Under the pieces are notes generated by a model. The model saw nothing but the letters and a program-made list of their open reading frames with translations. It was not told the origin of the DNA and ran no database searches. Made by a program: the position numbers and the translations under genes. This document shows positions 1 through 10,796 of a stretch of DNA of 64,000 bases, piece by piece. Numbering within the stretch: the first letter of the stretch is position 1; every line of letters starts with the position of its first letter. Origin of the DNA: Chionoecetes opilio. Lineage: Eukaryota; Arthropoda; Malacostraca; Decapoda; Majidae. Where the stretch lies: positions 30,001 through 94,000 of the forward strand of contig JACEEZ010001685.1 in NCBI GenBank assembly GCA_016584305.1. The letters run 5' to 3'.

Positions 1-786
1 ACTCCTGTATTCACAGGAAAGAAGCTGGATACACCTGCCCCACACTTCACAGCACTCTCAGGCCCAGAATACAGACCAGTTATCAAACCAATAGTCCTTG
101 CAGGAATCCCTCGAAGTCGCAGAAGATCCCAAAGTGTCTCACGATGCACTGAGTCAAACGTCTTCTTGAGATCAACATAGGCTGCAAGCATCCCCTGTCG
201 AAACTCACGTCGGCGTTCCACCAGGACACGAAGCGCTAGGATACGGTCCGTTGTTGACTTACCAGGCGTGAACCCAGACTGCTGAGGTCTCTGATGCTTC
301 ACCAGATGACTGCGAATCCGTGTCAGCAATAGACGGGCAATCACCTTGCCTGGTAAGCTGAGCAGTGTAATACCGCGGTAATTGTTGCAGTCCTGACGGT
401 CCCCTTTCCCTTTCCAGATAGGGACGACCAGCCCCCTTTTCCAGTCAGGAGGAATTGTACCTGATTGCCACACGGCAGTCAGGACAGCATGCAACCCGCG
501 GATCATGGCCTCACCCCCAGCTTTGAGGAGCTCCGCACTGATATTACAAACACCAGCTGCCTTTCCACCCCTCAACTTTGCTACAGCCTCTCTGACTTCG
601 TCAAGAGAGGGTGCGATTTCGTCAATGGGAGGATCGGCATCCACTGCCTGCAACCCAGTGGTGTAAAGCTGCTCAGTTGGAGGGTCCACCGTGAACAACT
701 GCCCAAAGTACTCAGCCCAACGAGCCATCTGCCCATCCATGTCCGACACGAGGCGCCCATCTGCTGTTCGAATAGCACTCGCCCGA
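1..786 (-). mobile_element. RTE-like LINE fragment, copy A (reverse transcriptase 5' part)
   Basis: Read on the minus strand, this matches the plus-strand RTE copy at 61040-62712 from its first codons to the stretch just after the TGVRQG motif, where the window begins. It encodes the N-terminal half of a reverse transcriptase, with the conserved order of LKGGKAAG, NNYRGITLLS and QQSGFTPGKST. About 60 bp more of the 5' side survive than in copy 61040. At 787 the sequence changes abruptly into fold-back repeat X, so this end is a 5' truncation or an insertion junction. At the position where copy 61040 has lost one base, this copy keeps the frame. The 3' half lies outside the window. Confidence 0.85.
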
Positions 787-1128
787 ATAAATGCGTTAGA
801 TTAGTGTTAACTAAATAAATAACATAATCAATCGGATCGGCAAGATAAAAAAATGTTTCATGAATACAGTAGACTATGGTTTTTCAGTATAAATGATATA
901 CTCTTATCCTCGTAAATGTTTGTTCTATAATATTATCAAATAAATAAGAGTAAATCACACTAAAGAAATGCCATTATGAGACTGAAGAAATATGCATGAA
1001 CTTAATTAAATATTCAGTTAAACTCTTCGCTATTGGCGAAGAGTTTAACTGAATATTAAGTTCATACATATTTCTTCAGTCTAATAATGGCATTTCTTTA
1101 GTGTGTGTTACTGTTATTTATTTGATAA
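787..1128. repeat. Fold-back repeat X, left part with internal palindrome
   Basis: An AT-rich repeat shared with 20320-21442, 30550-31462 and 47040-47630. Its hallmarks are GTTAACTAAATAAATAAC, CTAAAGAAATGCCATTATGA and the hairpin centre at AAACTCTTCGC/GCGAAGAGTTT. Bases 963-1103 form a palindrome with its centre near 1034. The sequence at 825-955 is repeated in inverse orientation at 2303-2393, beyond the Helitron that splits the element. Confidence 0.8.
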
Positions 1129-1267
1129 CTAGCCGCAAAGCCGCCATCCGGGCGAACTTTTTGGCTAGCTCCTGCGGAGGGCTATTGGTGGGCCGAAGCA
1201 CCAAACACAGACTCTCCAGATAGCCCCTTCTAACTTTCCTGAAATCATGGATGTAGAAATGTATGTA

Positions 1268-1512
1268 TTAACGCCTTACCCATCACCCCCCACCCATTCA
1301 CTCACCCATTACCCATCACCCATCAACCCCCACCCATTAACTCACCCATTACCCATCACCACACACCCATTCACTCACCCATTACCCATCACCCCCCACC
1401 TATTCCCTCACCCATCACCCATCACCCCCCACCCATTCACTCACCCATCACCCCACACCCATTACTCATCACCCCACCCATTCACTCACCCATTACCCAT
1501 CACCCTACATCA
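1268..1512. repeat. CCCATTACCCATCACCCC minisatellite in Helitron copy 1
   Basis: Imperfect tandem units of about 20-30 bp built from CCCATCACCCC, CACCCATTCACT and CACCCATTACC. The T- and C-rich strand is plus. The long open frames over it are low-complexity artefacts. Confidence 0.85.
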
Positions 1513-1873
1513 AGGTTTCCTCAATTCTCGCAACCCAAATTTGTTTTCAGAATTCTCGCTAATAGGCTGCTAAAAAAATAAAAGGGATCGGATCATCTCA
1601 TAAGTAGGCTTATAATGTGCCCCTGGTCGAGCTGGTTCCAAAACTGTGCCATATGATGGGATTGTGCCACGGGGGGCATAACTTAGCGCGGACACACACA
1701 CAGACACACAGACACACTTTCGCTTATATTATTACTAGCCGCAAAGCCGCCCTCCGGGCGGACTTTTTGGCTAGCTCCTGTGGAGGGCTAATGGCCCACC
1801 AAACACAGACTCTCCAGATAGCCCCTTCTAACTTTTCTGAAATCATGGATGTAGAAATGTATGTATTAACGCC

Positions 1874-2072
1874 TTACCCATCACCCCCCACCCATTCACT
1901 CACCCATTACCCATCACCACACACCCATTCACTCACCCATTACCCATCACCCCCCTCCTATTCCCTCAACCATCACCCATCACCCCCAACCCATCACCCC
2001 CCCATCACCCCACACCCATTACCCATCACCCCACCCATTCACTCACCCATTACCCATCACCCTACATCAATG
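1874..2072. repeat. Same minisatellite in Helitron copy 2
   Basis: The same CCCATCACCCC / CACCCATTCACT unit mixture as in the neighbouring copy but with a different number and order of units, so the array has changed length since the element duplicated. Confidence 0.85.
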
Positions 2073-2302
2073 TTTCCTCAATTCTTGCAACCCACTTTTT
2101 TTCTTCACAATTCTCGCTAATAGGCTACTAAAAAAAAAAAAATAGAAGTGATCGGATTATCTGATAAGTGGGCTTAAAATGTGCCCCTGGTCGACCCGGT
2201 TCCAAAAATGTGCCATATGATGGCATTGGGGCACTGGGGGCGGCACCTATCGTGGACACACACACAGACACACAGACACACACACATACACACTTTCGCT
2301 GA

Positions 2303-2400
2303 AATTATAGAAGAAACATTTACGAAGATAATAGTATATCATTAATACTGATAAACCACAGTCTACTGTATTCATGGAACACTTGTTTACCTTGCCGATC
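2303..2400. repeat. Fold-back repeat X, right remnant
   Basis: Inverted match to 825-955, including ACAGTCTACTGTATTCATGG and ending in CTTGCCGATC opposite GATCGGCAAG on the left. It closes the X copy that was split by the Helitron. Confidence 0.75.
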
Positions 2401-2529
2401 AGCCTCCACTGGTCATGGGCGGATCCAGAAACAAGTTACAGTATAGTAAGGGTAGTAAGAAGCCATAATTGGGCTAGTTGTTTATTTCCTGAAGAAATAA
2501 CGAAGCTTGGTATGAAGAATCTTTAGATA

Positions 2530-2830
2530 GTGTACATTAAATTAGGAAGGGGTGCCAAACTGGAATCCCTTGAAAAATGGCCTTTTATGGGCAAAATCCA
2601 TAATGGCAGACCCGCCCATAAGCCAAAAAATAAAGTTTCTCAAAGCATGCAAACCTATACATCATGCGAACCCAAATTAAATGGTGATAATCTATTTACA
2701 AAAAAACCATGGTCCAAAAATCAACCTACAAGAAGTTATAGGCAAAAACACATAATGGCGGCCGGTAGTGCACTGCCATTGGTCAAAATTCAGTTTCTCA
2801 AAACATGACAAGCTATGCATCATTTGAACG
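2530..2830. repeat. Inverted subterminal repeat, left partner of 10797-11067
   Basis: Contains about two degenerate units of roughly 160 bp, marked by ACACATAATGGCGGCCGGT, CACTGCCATTGGTCAAAAT, TTTCTCAAAACATGACAAG and CCATGGTCC. The same units lie in the opposite orientation at 10797-11067. The two blocks bracket the nuclease/CXC gene fragments, so they may be the subterminal inverted repeats of one element. The exact element ends are not visible. The short frame here has no recognised product. Confidence 0.6.
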
Positions 2831-2902
2831 AGGTTGGGACAAAGCAGCTGACTTAATTCTTGGAGAATAGGATCTGGACTAATAATGCACCTATTTCAAA
2901 CT

Positions 2903-3258
2903 GGGGACGCGATAGCAGAGTGGTTAGCGTCACTGGGTGGCGTTCTCGAAGACCCGAGTTCGATCCCGATTGAGACCCATAAATCCACTTAAAATATTTA
3001 TGCACCATCGAGTGGCCTAAGAACACCCACATGCCCTGTCCATCAACTCTACCTTTGATTGCGAGTGCATCGGAGGACACAAGGGGCGGCATGAGCCTCT
3101 AACCACAGGCGTCACTATACAAATCCTGCCTGCGCCACCACGGGCGAGGGTCAACAATCAGAGCCCTCAAGTGAGCCTCCAGGCCTACCATCCCGCCCCT
3201 GGAGGTCACTGCCTACAGGCACTATAGGCCAAGATGTAAAAAAGAAAAGAAAAAAACA
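2903..3258 (+). mobile_element. tRNA-derived SINE (family 1)
   Basis: A tRNA-like head with box A around TAGCAGAGTGGTTAGCG and box B GAGTTCGATCC (2956-2966), followed by a body shared with 56597-56963 (GAGTGGCCTAAGAACACC, CCTGCGCCACCACGGGCGAG, CTACAGGCACTATAGG) and an A-rich tail. Pol III transcription from the internal promoter is the family norm. This is not a functional tRNA gene: it has no clean cloverleaf and continues into a long SINE body. Confidence 0.85.
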
Positions 3259-3299
3259 AAGCATTAAGAAGAACCGTTTGTACTTATTATATTTTCCCA

Positions 3300-3547
3300 A
3301 AGGTATTCGATTTAAAAAGGTTGAGCAGCTAAGATCAGCCAAATGCAATATTGATTTGTTTTCTAGACTCTTCATTGCGTGTCAAACCAGAAATGATGAC
3401 TTAGAGCAGATTTTTCCCCATTTAACCCAACCTTGCCCACCATCTGTATCTGACAGAGGCGAATTGCGGCCAGCCAAAACCAAATCTGGTATAACGGGCA
3501 ACTACACTGAATATTACGATCCCGTTCCAAATGTCAATAAATCTTGA
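3300..3547 (+). pseudogene. N-terminal fragment of nuclease-like/CXC element protein
   Basis: The frame reads a segment resembling the N-terminal part of a large, repetitive family of uncharacterised invertebrate proteins: SRLFIACQTRNDDLEQIF followed by QPCPPSVSDRGELR. In that family this part precedes a nuclease-like region and a C-terminal tesmin/TSO1-type CXC motif. Both of those occur on the same strand at 9199-10481, so the two blocks are probably one gene separated by an intron and later insertions (Jockey copy 1 and the TIR element). The frame opens beside a SINE and ends at a stop after VNKS. The start at 3278 is not convincing as a true initiation codon. The family assignment rests on recognition of sequence pattern, not on a search. 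Confidence 0.5.
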
Positions 3548-4264
3548 TTAGATAGGCAGCTTGCGGACAACTGATGACATACTTTATGTTATTTTAACCA
3601 AAATAAGTGTCAGGGCCGAGGTGGTTATCAATTAATATTATCAAACCTAAGAAATGCGGGGGAAGGAAAATCAAGGAGTATGATTACCCCGAATATATTT
3701 ACACAACAAATCAATAAGAATAAATGGCTAACTGCCAAATAAGTCACCAAACAACAACTGCAGATGCGGGGGTAATGTCACCCTGGGAACTCCCTGGAAC
3801 GCAGCTTTGAAGAGAGGTGGATTGCAGCGGCAATCGTCAGCACCGTTAGAGTAACTCTTCATGCAGCGGGGAGCGTTGAATGGTTGCGGGACAGTGAAGG
3901 GCCAACTGTAAGGAAACCCACGTCTTAAGTATGGTCTTCTAGGGATGAGAACAGCAGCTTGGTAGTAGAGGAGGTGTTGCTGGAGTGGAGAACTATGGCT
4001 GTCTGCCTTAATTGTGGCGGCGAGGCTCCGTCATGAACTTGTGTAGAGTACCCCCCCATACCCTGGGAGAGGGGCTGGATGAGTTGACGTGGAAAGTCGA
4101 GTAGCTGCGCTTGAAGCCCCTAAGCACGCCGCTTGGTGAAGGTGAAGTGGTAATCACAATTACCCGGACGATATTGGTGTAGTTCAGGTGTAGTTCCTCA
4201 CAATAAGGCAATCTTAAGTGTTCTTATGGTGAAAATCAGGTTTTCACTATTAAAACCAATGGTT
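3548..4264. other. No gene recognised
   Basis: Unique-looking sequence of mixed composition with no frame of interest and no repeat found elsewhere in the window. If the CXC fragments on either side are one gene, this would be intronic. Confidence 0.5.
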
Positions 4265-4265
4265 T

Positions 4266-6982
4266 TGATATACTTTTTTTTTCTTCTTTTTTTTCTTTTT
4301 TTTTACATCACAAGGAACTGGCCAAGGGCACAACAAAAATGGGTAACACAAAGCCCGCTTAGTTGCCAGTCCCTATAAAGAAGACAGTAAGAGAATAAAA
4401 TACAAACAGAGGGGTAGGCCAATTTAGTTCGGGAGGTGTCTTGTTATTCTTCTTTTGAAAAGATTTAAGTCATAGGCAAGTGGAAAAATAGAAACAGGAA
4501 GAGAGTTCCAGAGTTTACCAGTGAAAGGGATGGAAGAGTAAAGATACTGATTAACTCTTGCATTAAGAAGATGGACAGAATAGGGATGAGAATGAGTAGA
4601 AAGTCTTGTGCAGCGAGGCCGCGGGAGTGGGGGAGGCATGCAGTTAGCAAGTTCAGAAGAGCAGTGAGCATGAAAATAGCGGTAGAAGAGAGCAAGTGAA
4701 GCAACATTGCGACGGTGATTTAAATATTGAAAACAGTCAGTCAGAGGAGAGGAGTTGATGAGACGAAAAGCTTTTGACTCAACCCTGTTTAGGAGAGCTG
4801 TATGAGTGGATCCTCCCCAAACATGTGAGACATACTCCATACATGGGCGGATAAGGCCCCTGTAGAGAGCAAGCAATTGGGAGGGAGAAAAAAAAAGGAC
4901 GCAGACGCCACAGCACACATAAATTCTTAGAAGCTGTTTTAGCAAGAGATGAGATGTGAGATTTCCAGTTCAGATTTTTAGTAAAGGATAGTCCTAGAAT
5001 GTTCATTGTAGAAGAAGGAGACAGTTGAGTGTCATTGAAGAAGAGGGGATAGTTATCTGGTAGGTTTTGTCGAGTAGATAGGTGAAGAAATTGGGTTTTT
5101 GAGGCATTGAACAAAACAAGGTTTGCTTTGCCCCAATCAGAAATTATAGAAAGATCAGAAGTTAGGCGCTCGGTGGCATCTCTCCGTGAATCACTTAGTT
5201 CCTGTTGAGTTGGACGTCTAATAAACGACGTTGAAAATTCTGGGTAGAATCATCAGCGTAGGAGTGGATAGGGCTTTGAGTTAGACTTAGAAAATCATTA
5301 ATGAATAATAGAAACAGAGTGGGTGATAGGACAGAACCCTGGGGAGCACCACTATTGATAGATTTAGGAGAAGAACAATGTCCGTCTACAGTAGCTGCAA
5401 TAGAACGGTTTGAAAGGAAACTTAAAATGAAGGTACAGAGAGAAGGATAGAAACCGAATGAGGGTAGTTTGGAAATTAAAGATTTGTGCCAGACTCTATC
5501 AAAAGCTTTCAAAGGCAACAGCAAAAGTTTCACCGAAACCCCTAAAGGAGGATGACCAAGATTCTGTTAGGAAAGCTAGAAGATCGCCAGTAGATCGCCC
5601 TTTACGGAAACCGTACTGACGATCAGATATAAGATTGTGAGCAGATAGATGCTTAAGAATCTTCTTATTAAGTATAGATTCAAAAACTTTAGGAAGGCAG
5701 GAAGTCAAAGCTATAGGACGGTAGTTTGAAGGATTAGAACGGTCACCCTTCTTAGGAACAGGTTGGATGTGAGCAAACTTCCAGCAAAAAGGAAAGGTGG
5801 AAGTAGATAGACAAAGACGGAAAAGTTTGACCAGGCAAGGTGCAAGCACAGAAGCACAGTTTTTGAGAACAATAGGAGGGACTCCGTCAGGACCGTAAGC
5901 CTTCCGAGGATCTAGGCCAGAAAGGGCAAAGAAAACATCATTCCGATAGATCTTAATGACAGGCATAATATAGTTAGAGGGTGGAGGAGAAGGAGGAACA
6001 AGCCCTTCATCAGCCAGAGTCGAATTTTTAGCAAATGTTTGAGCGAAGAGTTCAGCTTTAGAAGTAGATGAGACAGCTGTGGAGCCATCTGGGTGAAGCA
6101 TAGGAGGGAAAGATGAAGAAGAAAAATTGTTAGAGATGTTATTAGCTAGATGCCAGAAGTCACGAGAGGAATTTGATTCAGAAAGATTTTGACATTTTCT
6201 ATGAATGAAAGAGTTTTTGGTAAGTTGAAGTAAAGATTTGGCATGATTACGGGCAGAAATATAAAGGGCATGAGTTCAGGAGATGGATGCTTACGGTACC
6301 GTTTGTGAGCCACCTCTCTATCTCGGACAGCATGAGAACAAGCAGAGTTAAACCAAGGTTGACGGGCTTTAGGATTAGAGAAAGTATGTGGAATGTACGC
6401 CTTCATGCCAGAGACCATGACCTCAGTTATGCGCTCTGCACAAAGAGATGGGTCTTTGACATGGAAGCAGTAATCATTCCATGGAAAATCAGAGTAGTAC
6501 TGCCTTAGGTTTTTCCCACTTAGCTGAGTTGAAGTGCCAGAAGCACCTCCGCTTAGGTGGGTCCCGAGGCGGTACCGGAGCGATAGGACAGGTTACATAA
6601 ATAAGATTGTGATCGGAGGAACCCAACGGAGAGAATAGTTTCACAGAGTAAGCAGAAGGGTTAGTAGTTAGGAAAAGATCAAGAATGTTGGGCGTGTCTC
6701 CAAGGCGGTCAGGAATACGGGTAGGGTGCTGCACCAGCTGCTCTAGGTCTTGGAGGATAGAAAAGTTGTAGGCTTGTTCACCAGGTTGGTCAGTGAAAGA
6801 AGGATGAAGTGGAAGTGATGATAGCCAAAGCTGGTGGTGAACATTGAAGTCCCCAAGAATGGAAATTTCAGCTAAAGGAAAATGTGATAAGATGTGCTCC
6901 ACTTTTGATGTTAAATAGTCGAAGAATTTTACATAGTCAGAGGAGTTAGGTGAGAGATACACAGCACAGATAAATTTAGTAA
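4266..6982 (-). mobile_element. Jockey-like LINE, copy 1, 5'-truncated ORF2
   Basis: Minus strand. A poly(A) tail (poly-T at 4266-4302) and a 3' UTR with the complement of ACATCACAAGGAACTGGCC mark the 3' end. From 5' to 3', 6489-6962 is the C-terminal half of an APE-type endonuclease (ILGDFNVHH and LGSSDHNLI), 5499-6101 is the RT N-terminal part (YRPIALTSC, RQYGFRKGRSTGD), 5195-5533 is the RT core (FDRVWHKSL, GAPQGSVLSP, HSYADDST catalytic box) and 4424-5114 is the thumb/C-terminus (YRGLIRPCMEYVSHVWGG, FRRNV-like region, GKLWNSLPVS). The frame is broken several times, so it is dead. It is truncated inside the endonuclease at about 6982. Sequence is very close to copy 3, so the family was recently active. 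Confidence 0.92.
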
Positions 6983-7162
6983 CTCATGTCTATACCATCC
7001 ATGAACATTGGTTTTAAGAAACAATATTTGAAAGTATATCTACTCATGTATGGGCCGACAGTATTCTATATATAATAATAATAATTATATAATATAGTAT
7101 ATAAAATAAAAAACATGATTAACGCCATGGATAATATCGTCATCCAACATTTGAAACTTATA

Positions 7163-8303
7163 GCGCGTTTTCGCGACCGTTCTAGCCCGGTCTAGACTGG
7201 CTCAGTCCGCGGCGGACTCTGTTTTCGCGAGGCGGACTAGATCGGGCTGGAAGTGCTGGACTGGGCCAACCCAGCGAGCAGGACCACTTTGGACCAGTGT
7301 GGGGAGAACTGGCGTATGCGCACTACAGTCAGCGGGGAAGACGACCAGGAGCTTCTCGTGCTGCTGATAAGACATGAAACACCATGATGGCCGAGCATAA
7401 GACTAAAGTAATTTCACAAAAAATTACAATATTCGCAATTTGCTGAAACAACATCTTGGGAAATGAATGTACCGTCAAAAACACTATAGTTGCCACTGAC
7501 TAATGTCACCAGGCGCCATATATTAAGAATTTTAGTATCACTACAGACTTGTATGTGTCACTGAAGCCATGCATAGTGTTATGTAGATAATACAAACTAC
7601 GTACTGTGCACGTCTCGTCAGTGGCACATACAAGACTGTAGTGATGTTAAAACTCGTAATATATGCCCCCTTGCGACATTAGTGCAGTGGCGACTATAGA
7701 TAGTGTTATGGACGGTAAATGAAATGAGATTTCATCATTCAATTTTTCATAGTCATCCCTGCTACTTGACTTCCCATTGAGAAGTCAAGTAGCAGAGACG
7801 ACTGCTACAAGGGATGACTGCTACATTGCACAAGCTTGCATGATAATAGGGCTAATAACAAGTACTCCACCAGTAAAAGGCTTGCTATATACGGAAATCT
7901 CCAGGTAGTGGATGCCAGTACCTATAAATATGATATATGATGGTTATATAGGTTATTTGATATGGCTGCGACAGGTCTTGCAATATTGTGTTGCTGGGAT
8001 TTTTTCTCCGTCCAGAGATTTATAAACCTGCTGACTCTTATCACACACAGAATGATGACCACGGTTCACCTTTCATATGCCAACTAGGAGGCTATTACCT
8101 GAGGTCAAATTAATAACCCTTTGTTGTGCCTTTAGGGGGGAGGGTAAAGATTGCAGGACCGTAGGACCGCCCACTTGATTCCCCAGCCAATATGAACGAC
8201 GAATGGGACGGGGCCAATCTCGATGTGTTTTCGCGAGCATCAGTCCAGCCTAAACTAGTCTAGGCTGGACTGGACCGACCTGGTAAACGTCGCGAAAACG
8301 CGC
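7163..8303. mobile_element. Non-autonomous TIR transposon with GTTTTCGCGA subterminal repeats
   Basis: Perfect 15-bp terminal inverted repeats, GCGCGTTTTCGCGAC at 7163-7177 and its complement at 8289-8303, each flanked by TA. The motif GTTTTCGCGA recurs inside both ends (7222-7231 and 8229-8238), next to GGTCTAGACTGG-like and CTAGTCTAGGCTGG-like inverted segments. No transposase is encoded. The interior holds an imperfect palindrome (7462-7720) and a hairpin at 7761-7795. Superfamily is undecided; a TA duplication would fit Tc1/mariner, but the TIR does not resemble one I know. The AT-rich stretch 6983-7162 before it shows nothing. Confidence 0.7.
7462..7720. repeat. Imperfect palindrome inside the TIR element
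   Basis: Arms such as ATAGTTGCCACTGACTAATG and TACAGACTTGTATGTGTCAC are repeated inverted as GTGGCACATACAAGACTGTA and CATTAGTGCAGTGGCGACTA, with the centre near 7588. Confidence 0.7.
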
Positions 8304-8421
8304 TAATAAACACCGCCCGCATGCCAAAGTACGATATTTGTATAATATAAACACGAGTGACGTTCACTGACGAAGCTAGTCGCTTGTGTTTACTGCACAT
8401 GCAGCGTATACCTGTCTGCCG

Positions 8422-8640
8422 ATTGCGAGTGTGACGGTGGACTCTAGGGGCTGCATGCGCCTAAACCGAAGATCAAGAACATCACAGAAAATGGGATCTT
8501 CACCTGAGACCATAGGTGTCACTATAAAAATCCAGCCTGCGCCACCAACGAGCGAGTTCGACCAACATCAATACTCTCCATATGCCTACAGGCGCTATAG
8601 GCAAAAAATAAATAAATAAATAAATAAATATATAAATAAT
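8422..8640 (+). mobile_element. SINE family 1, 5'-truncated copy
   Basis: The body begins at GATTGCGAGTG and continues through GTCACTATAAAAATCCAGCC, TGCGCCACCA and CTACAGGCGCTATAGGC to an (AAAT)n tail at 8607-8640. The tRNA-like head is missing. Confidence 0.75.
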
Positions 8641-8661
8641 AATAATAAAAAAGTAACTATT

Positions 8662-8780
8662 AAGTGCCCTGGCGCAGAAACGTCTAGGAAACCATTGAAC
8701 ACTTGCTGCTGCAGTGTCCATGTCTCCACTACTACCGTATATGGCTACACTCTCAACTCCTCGCCCTGAGGACGTTATCT
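8662..8780 (+). pseudogene. C-terminal fragment of a LINE ORF2 (zinc-binding tail)
   Basis: One frame reads ETIEHLLLQCPCLHYYR, resembling the CCHC-like tail that follows the RT in Jockey/R1/I-type LINEs (pattern E-T-x-E-H-L-L-x-E/Q-C-P). A frameshift separates it from the preceding CPGA. The family is not the Jockey copies in this window, which have a different C-terminus. Confidence 0.45.
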
Positions 8781-8815
8781 TCTTCTTCTTCTTCTTCTTG
8801 TGACCTCTTACATTT
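8778..8815 (-). repeat. (GAA)n tail shared with SINE family 2
   Basis: TTCTTCTTCTTCTTGTGACC on plus is also found at 15586-15620 and 17523-17556. In the minus orientation it reads GGTCACAAGAAGAAGAAG, as the 3' end of SINE family 2. Confidence 0.5.
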
Positions 8816-9198
8816 TAACTGTCTTACACTGTCGAAAATTGCCGTACACTACTCTGGCAACAAATAAAGAATATGGTAACGAGCGTTCATTAATGCATTA
8901 CTCTAAATTACTACCATGATATAATGCTATATTGACTAAATGAGACGCTTACCGAATCGTAAATTGTATGTACGAATTGATTTTATGGAGAAAATAATTA
9001 CTATATTTACGCATATATTTTCATTTTCTATGCATCCTAGACACCAATGTTACATTTCTTAAATGAATTTGAATAGGCTTTTGATTTGAAAAAAAGCCTA
9101 TATAGAAGCATGTACAAAAAATTACCTATGAAGTCCGCGAAACATGTATATTTGAGTGAGATTCACAGGCTCTAACGGGATCATAAAACTGAGTGTAG
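8816..9198. other. No gene recognised
   Basis: AT-rich sequence, no useful frame. If the CXC gene is real this could be intron or upstream sequence. Confidence 0.5.
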
Positions 9199-10481
9199 TT
9201 GCCCATTGAGACGCTGCTTCCACAAAATTATGTCAGCCCTTGTGAATGCCCTACAGTCGATGCTAATATATTTGATGGCCCAGCCTTAGCCAGCATGCTA
9301 AGACCCTCTAGTGATTGCAAGACCTTAACCCAGTATGCAGAGTGTATTTGTTCCATATTTACATTATTTACATATGTCTCAGTGCTCTCAAGTCCAAAGA
9401 TTTGACGTAGTTTGGGACAGATATTTTGAGACAAGTCTTAAATCTGGAACACGCAGCAACAGAGGACAGGGTGAGTGAAAGAAGGTGGCTGCCAACGGGG
9501 TCTTGCCCACTAACTGGGGAACATTTCCTAGGTGCAGCGAAGCGAAAATAAGAAAGAGCTGTTTCCTTTCTTGTTGTAAATGGTAATTCGACTTGCACAA
9601 TGGCTAAACCAATTGGTCATTGCAACGTGAATGAAAATGTGATAAGCAATCATCCTGTAAGTCTTGATGAACTCATGCCATGCAATATAGAAGAGGCGGA
9701 TGAGAGAATGTTATTGCACACCCATCATGCAGCTTACGATCATTCAAAAATCTTCATCAAAACAATTGACAGTGATGATGTGGTAATTTCAATTGTAGCA
9801 TTCAGTAAACTTGAGGGATAGATGAGTTGTGGATATAATTTGGAAGAGGCAAATTGATGAAGTATCTCCCAATACATGAGTTATCAAATGTTTTGGGGGA
9901 CTTAAGTCAAGGGCATTGCCATTCTTTCATGCTGTAAGTGGATGTGACACTACATCTGCAGCCTTGGAAAAGACACAAAGTCTTTCCATGACACATGGCA
10001 CCTTCTAACAGAGGCTTGACATACTTTTATAAAACTTCGTGAAGTGGATGATGTTTGTGATATCCAGCCAGAAGACTTCAAAATGACAGATAATATTTTT
10101 GTTGTGCTATACAGCCCAACATTAAACACATACGACATCAACATGGCAAGAGGAATACTATTTACAAAAGGCAGACGACCTTTAGAGAACATACGTCCCA
10201 CTGCTGGTGCTTTGAAACAACATATTCTGCGAGCATCTCTTCAAGCAAGGTTGTGGTTACTGTGTCTGTTGAAAGAGCGCAGAGAGGCGGATCCAGAACA
10301 ATGGGGCGGGCAGAAATTGCAATTAGGATACTGCCCATTTTGGAGCGAGTTTGAAGATGCTTCAGCGGCATGCAAGCAGCTGATCAAATGTGGCTGTAAG
10401 AAGTCATGCACAGGACGCTGCAAATGCCGTCGGCAAGATCTCCAATGCATAGAGCTATGCGCTTGTGCTGGACAATGCTAA
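9199..10481 (+). pseudogene. Nuclease-like + tesmin/TSO1-type CXC protein, frameshifted
   Basis: Several plus-strand frames line up in one order. 9262-9330 reads ANIFDGPALASMLRP; 9404-9560 reads DVVWDRYFETSLKSGTRSNR; 9600-9818 holds IEEADERMLLH and IKTIDSDDVVI; about 9830-9970 holds ALPFFHAVSGCDTTS; 10044-10481 is an intact tail ending in a cysteine cluster (CGCKKSCTGRCKCRR...CIELCACAGQC). The acidic EEAD, DSDD and GCDT motifs recall the spacing in FEN1/XPG-type PIN-like nucleases. That is my inference. The C-x-C cluster is typical of CXC DNA-binding motifs. At least three frameshifts or stops break the gene (near 9596, 9818 and 9980), so it is a pseudogene. Proteins of this layout are numerous and repetitive in invertebrates, which suggests a mobile origin. 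The second copy is at 63081-63547. Confidence 0.65.
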
Positions 10482-10796
10482 CCAGAGATTTCAAGCTCAT
10501 AAATGTTTTTGTTTTGTTTTTGTCATATTAATTATCATCGAAATGTTAACAGTAACATTTGTTATTTAAGTTTTGGCTCTGAAACTTTGACAGGAGTTGA
10601 ATTTTCAATTCCTGGCTGTAAAATACATTTCTAACATATTCTTTTCTGGCCTCCATTAACACTATGATTTTTGGTTTATGGCTTTTAAGTGAATTATTAT
10701 AGAACAGTGGTTCTTTACAGTATAATATTCAGCATGAAATTTTGAACCTAACTGCATTGAACTGAATGCCAATTACTCAAATCCAAATTATCACCC
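10482..10796. other. 3' flank of CXC pseudogene, no gene
   Basis: AT-rich sequence with no coding potential, between the CXC stop codon and the right subterminal repeat. It would be the 3' UTR or internal non-coding part of the proposed element. Confidence 0.5.

Larger units (their letters stand above)
1129..2302 (-). mobile_element. Tandem pair of non-autonomous Helitron-like elements
   Basis: Two direct copies of about 600 bp (1129-1734 and 1735-2302). On the minus strand the array begins with TC (TCAGCGAAAGTGTG), and each copy ends in CTAG followed by T in the flank. A CCGCCC/GGGCGG hairpin sits about 8 nt before each CTAG. Those are the classic Helitron ends. Removing 1129-2302 approximately restores the X repeat around an A/T target. 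There is no Rep/helicase frame, so the element is non-autonomous. Each copy holds a purine-poor minisatellite, a (CA)n tract near its 5' end and a TGTGCCATATGATGG segment. The inner copy lacks a clean TC start, so the tandem structure may come from rolling-circle read-through or unequal exchange. Confidence 0.65.

Noticed and set aside
465..818. Plus-strand 117-codon frame
   Set aside because: Antisense shadow of the RTE reverse transcriptase; the minus strand carries the conserved RT motifs.
1268..1512. Telomere-like repeat
   Set aside because: The CCCATYACCC unit is not the arthropod TTAGG/CCTAA repeat and is bounded by Helitron sequence.
1247..2120. Pro/Thr/His-rich plus-strand frames
   Set aside because: Helitron-internal CCCATCACCCC minisatellite; no start context or homologous pattern.
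2903..2980. tRNA gene (also 51098-51118 and 56597-56670)
   Set aside because: A- and B-box-like sequences belong to SINE heads; no clean cloverleaf and the repeat body follows.
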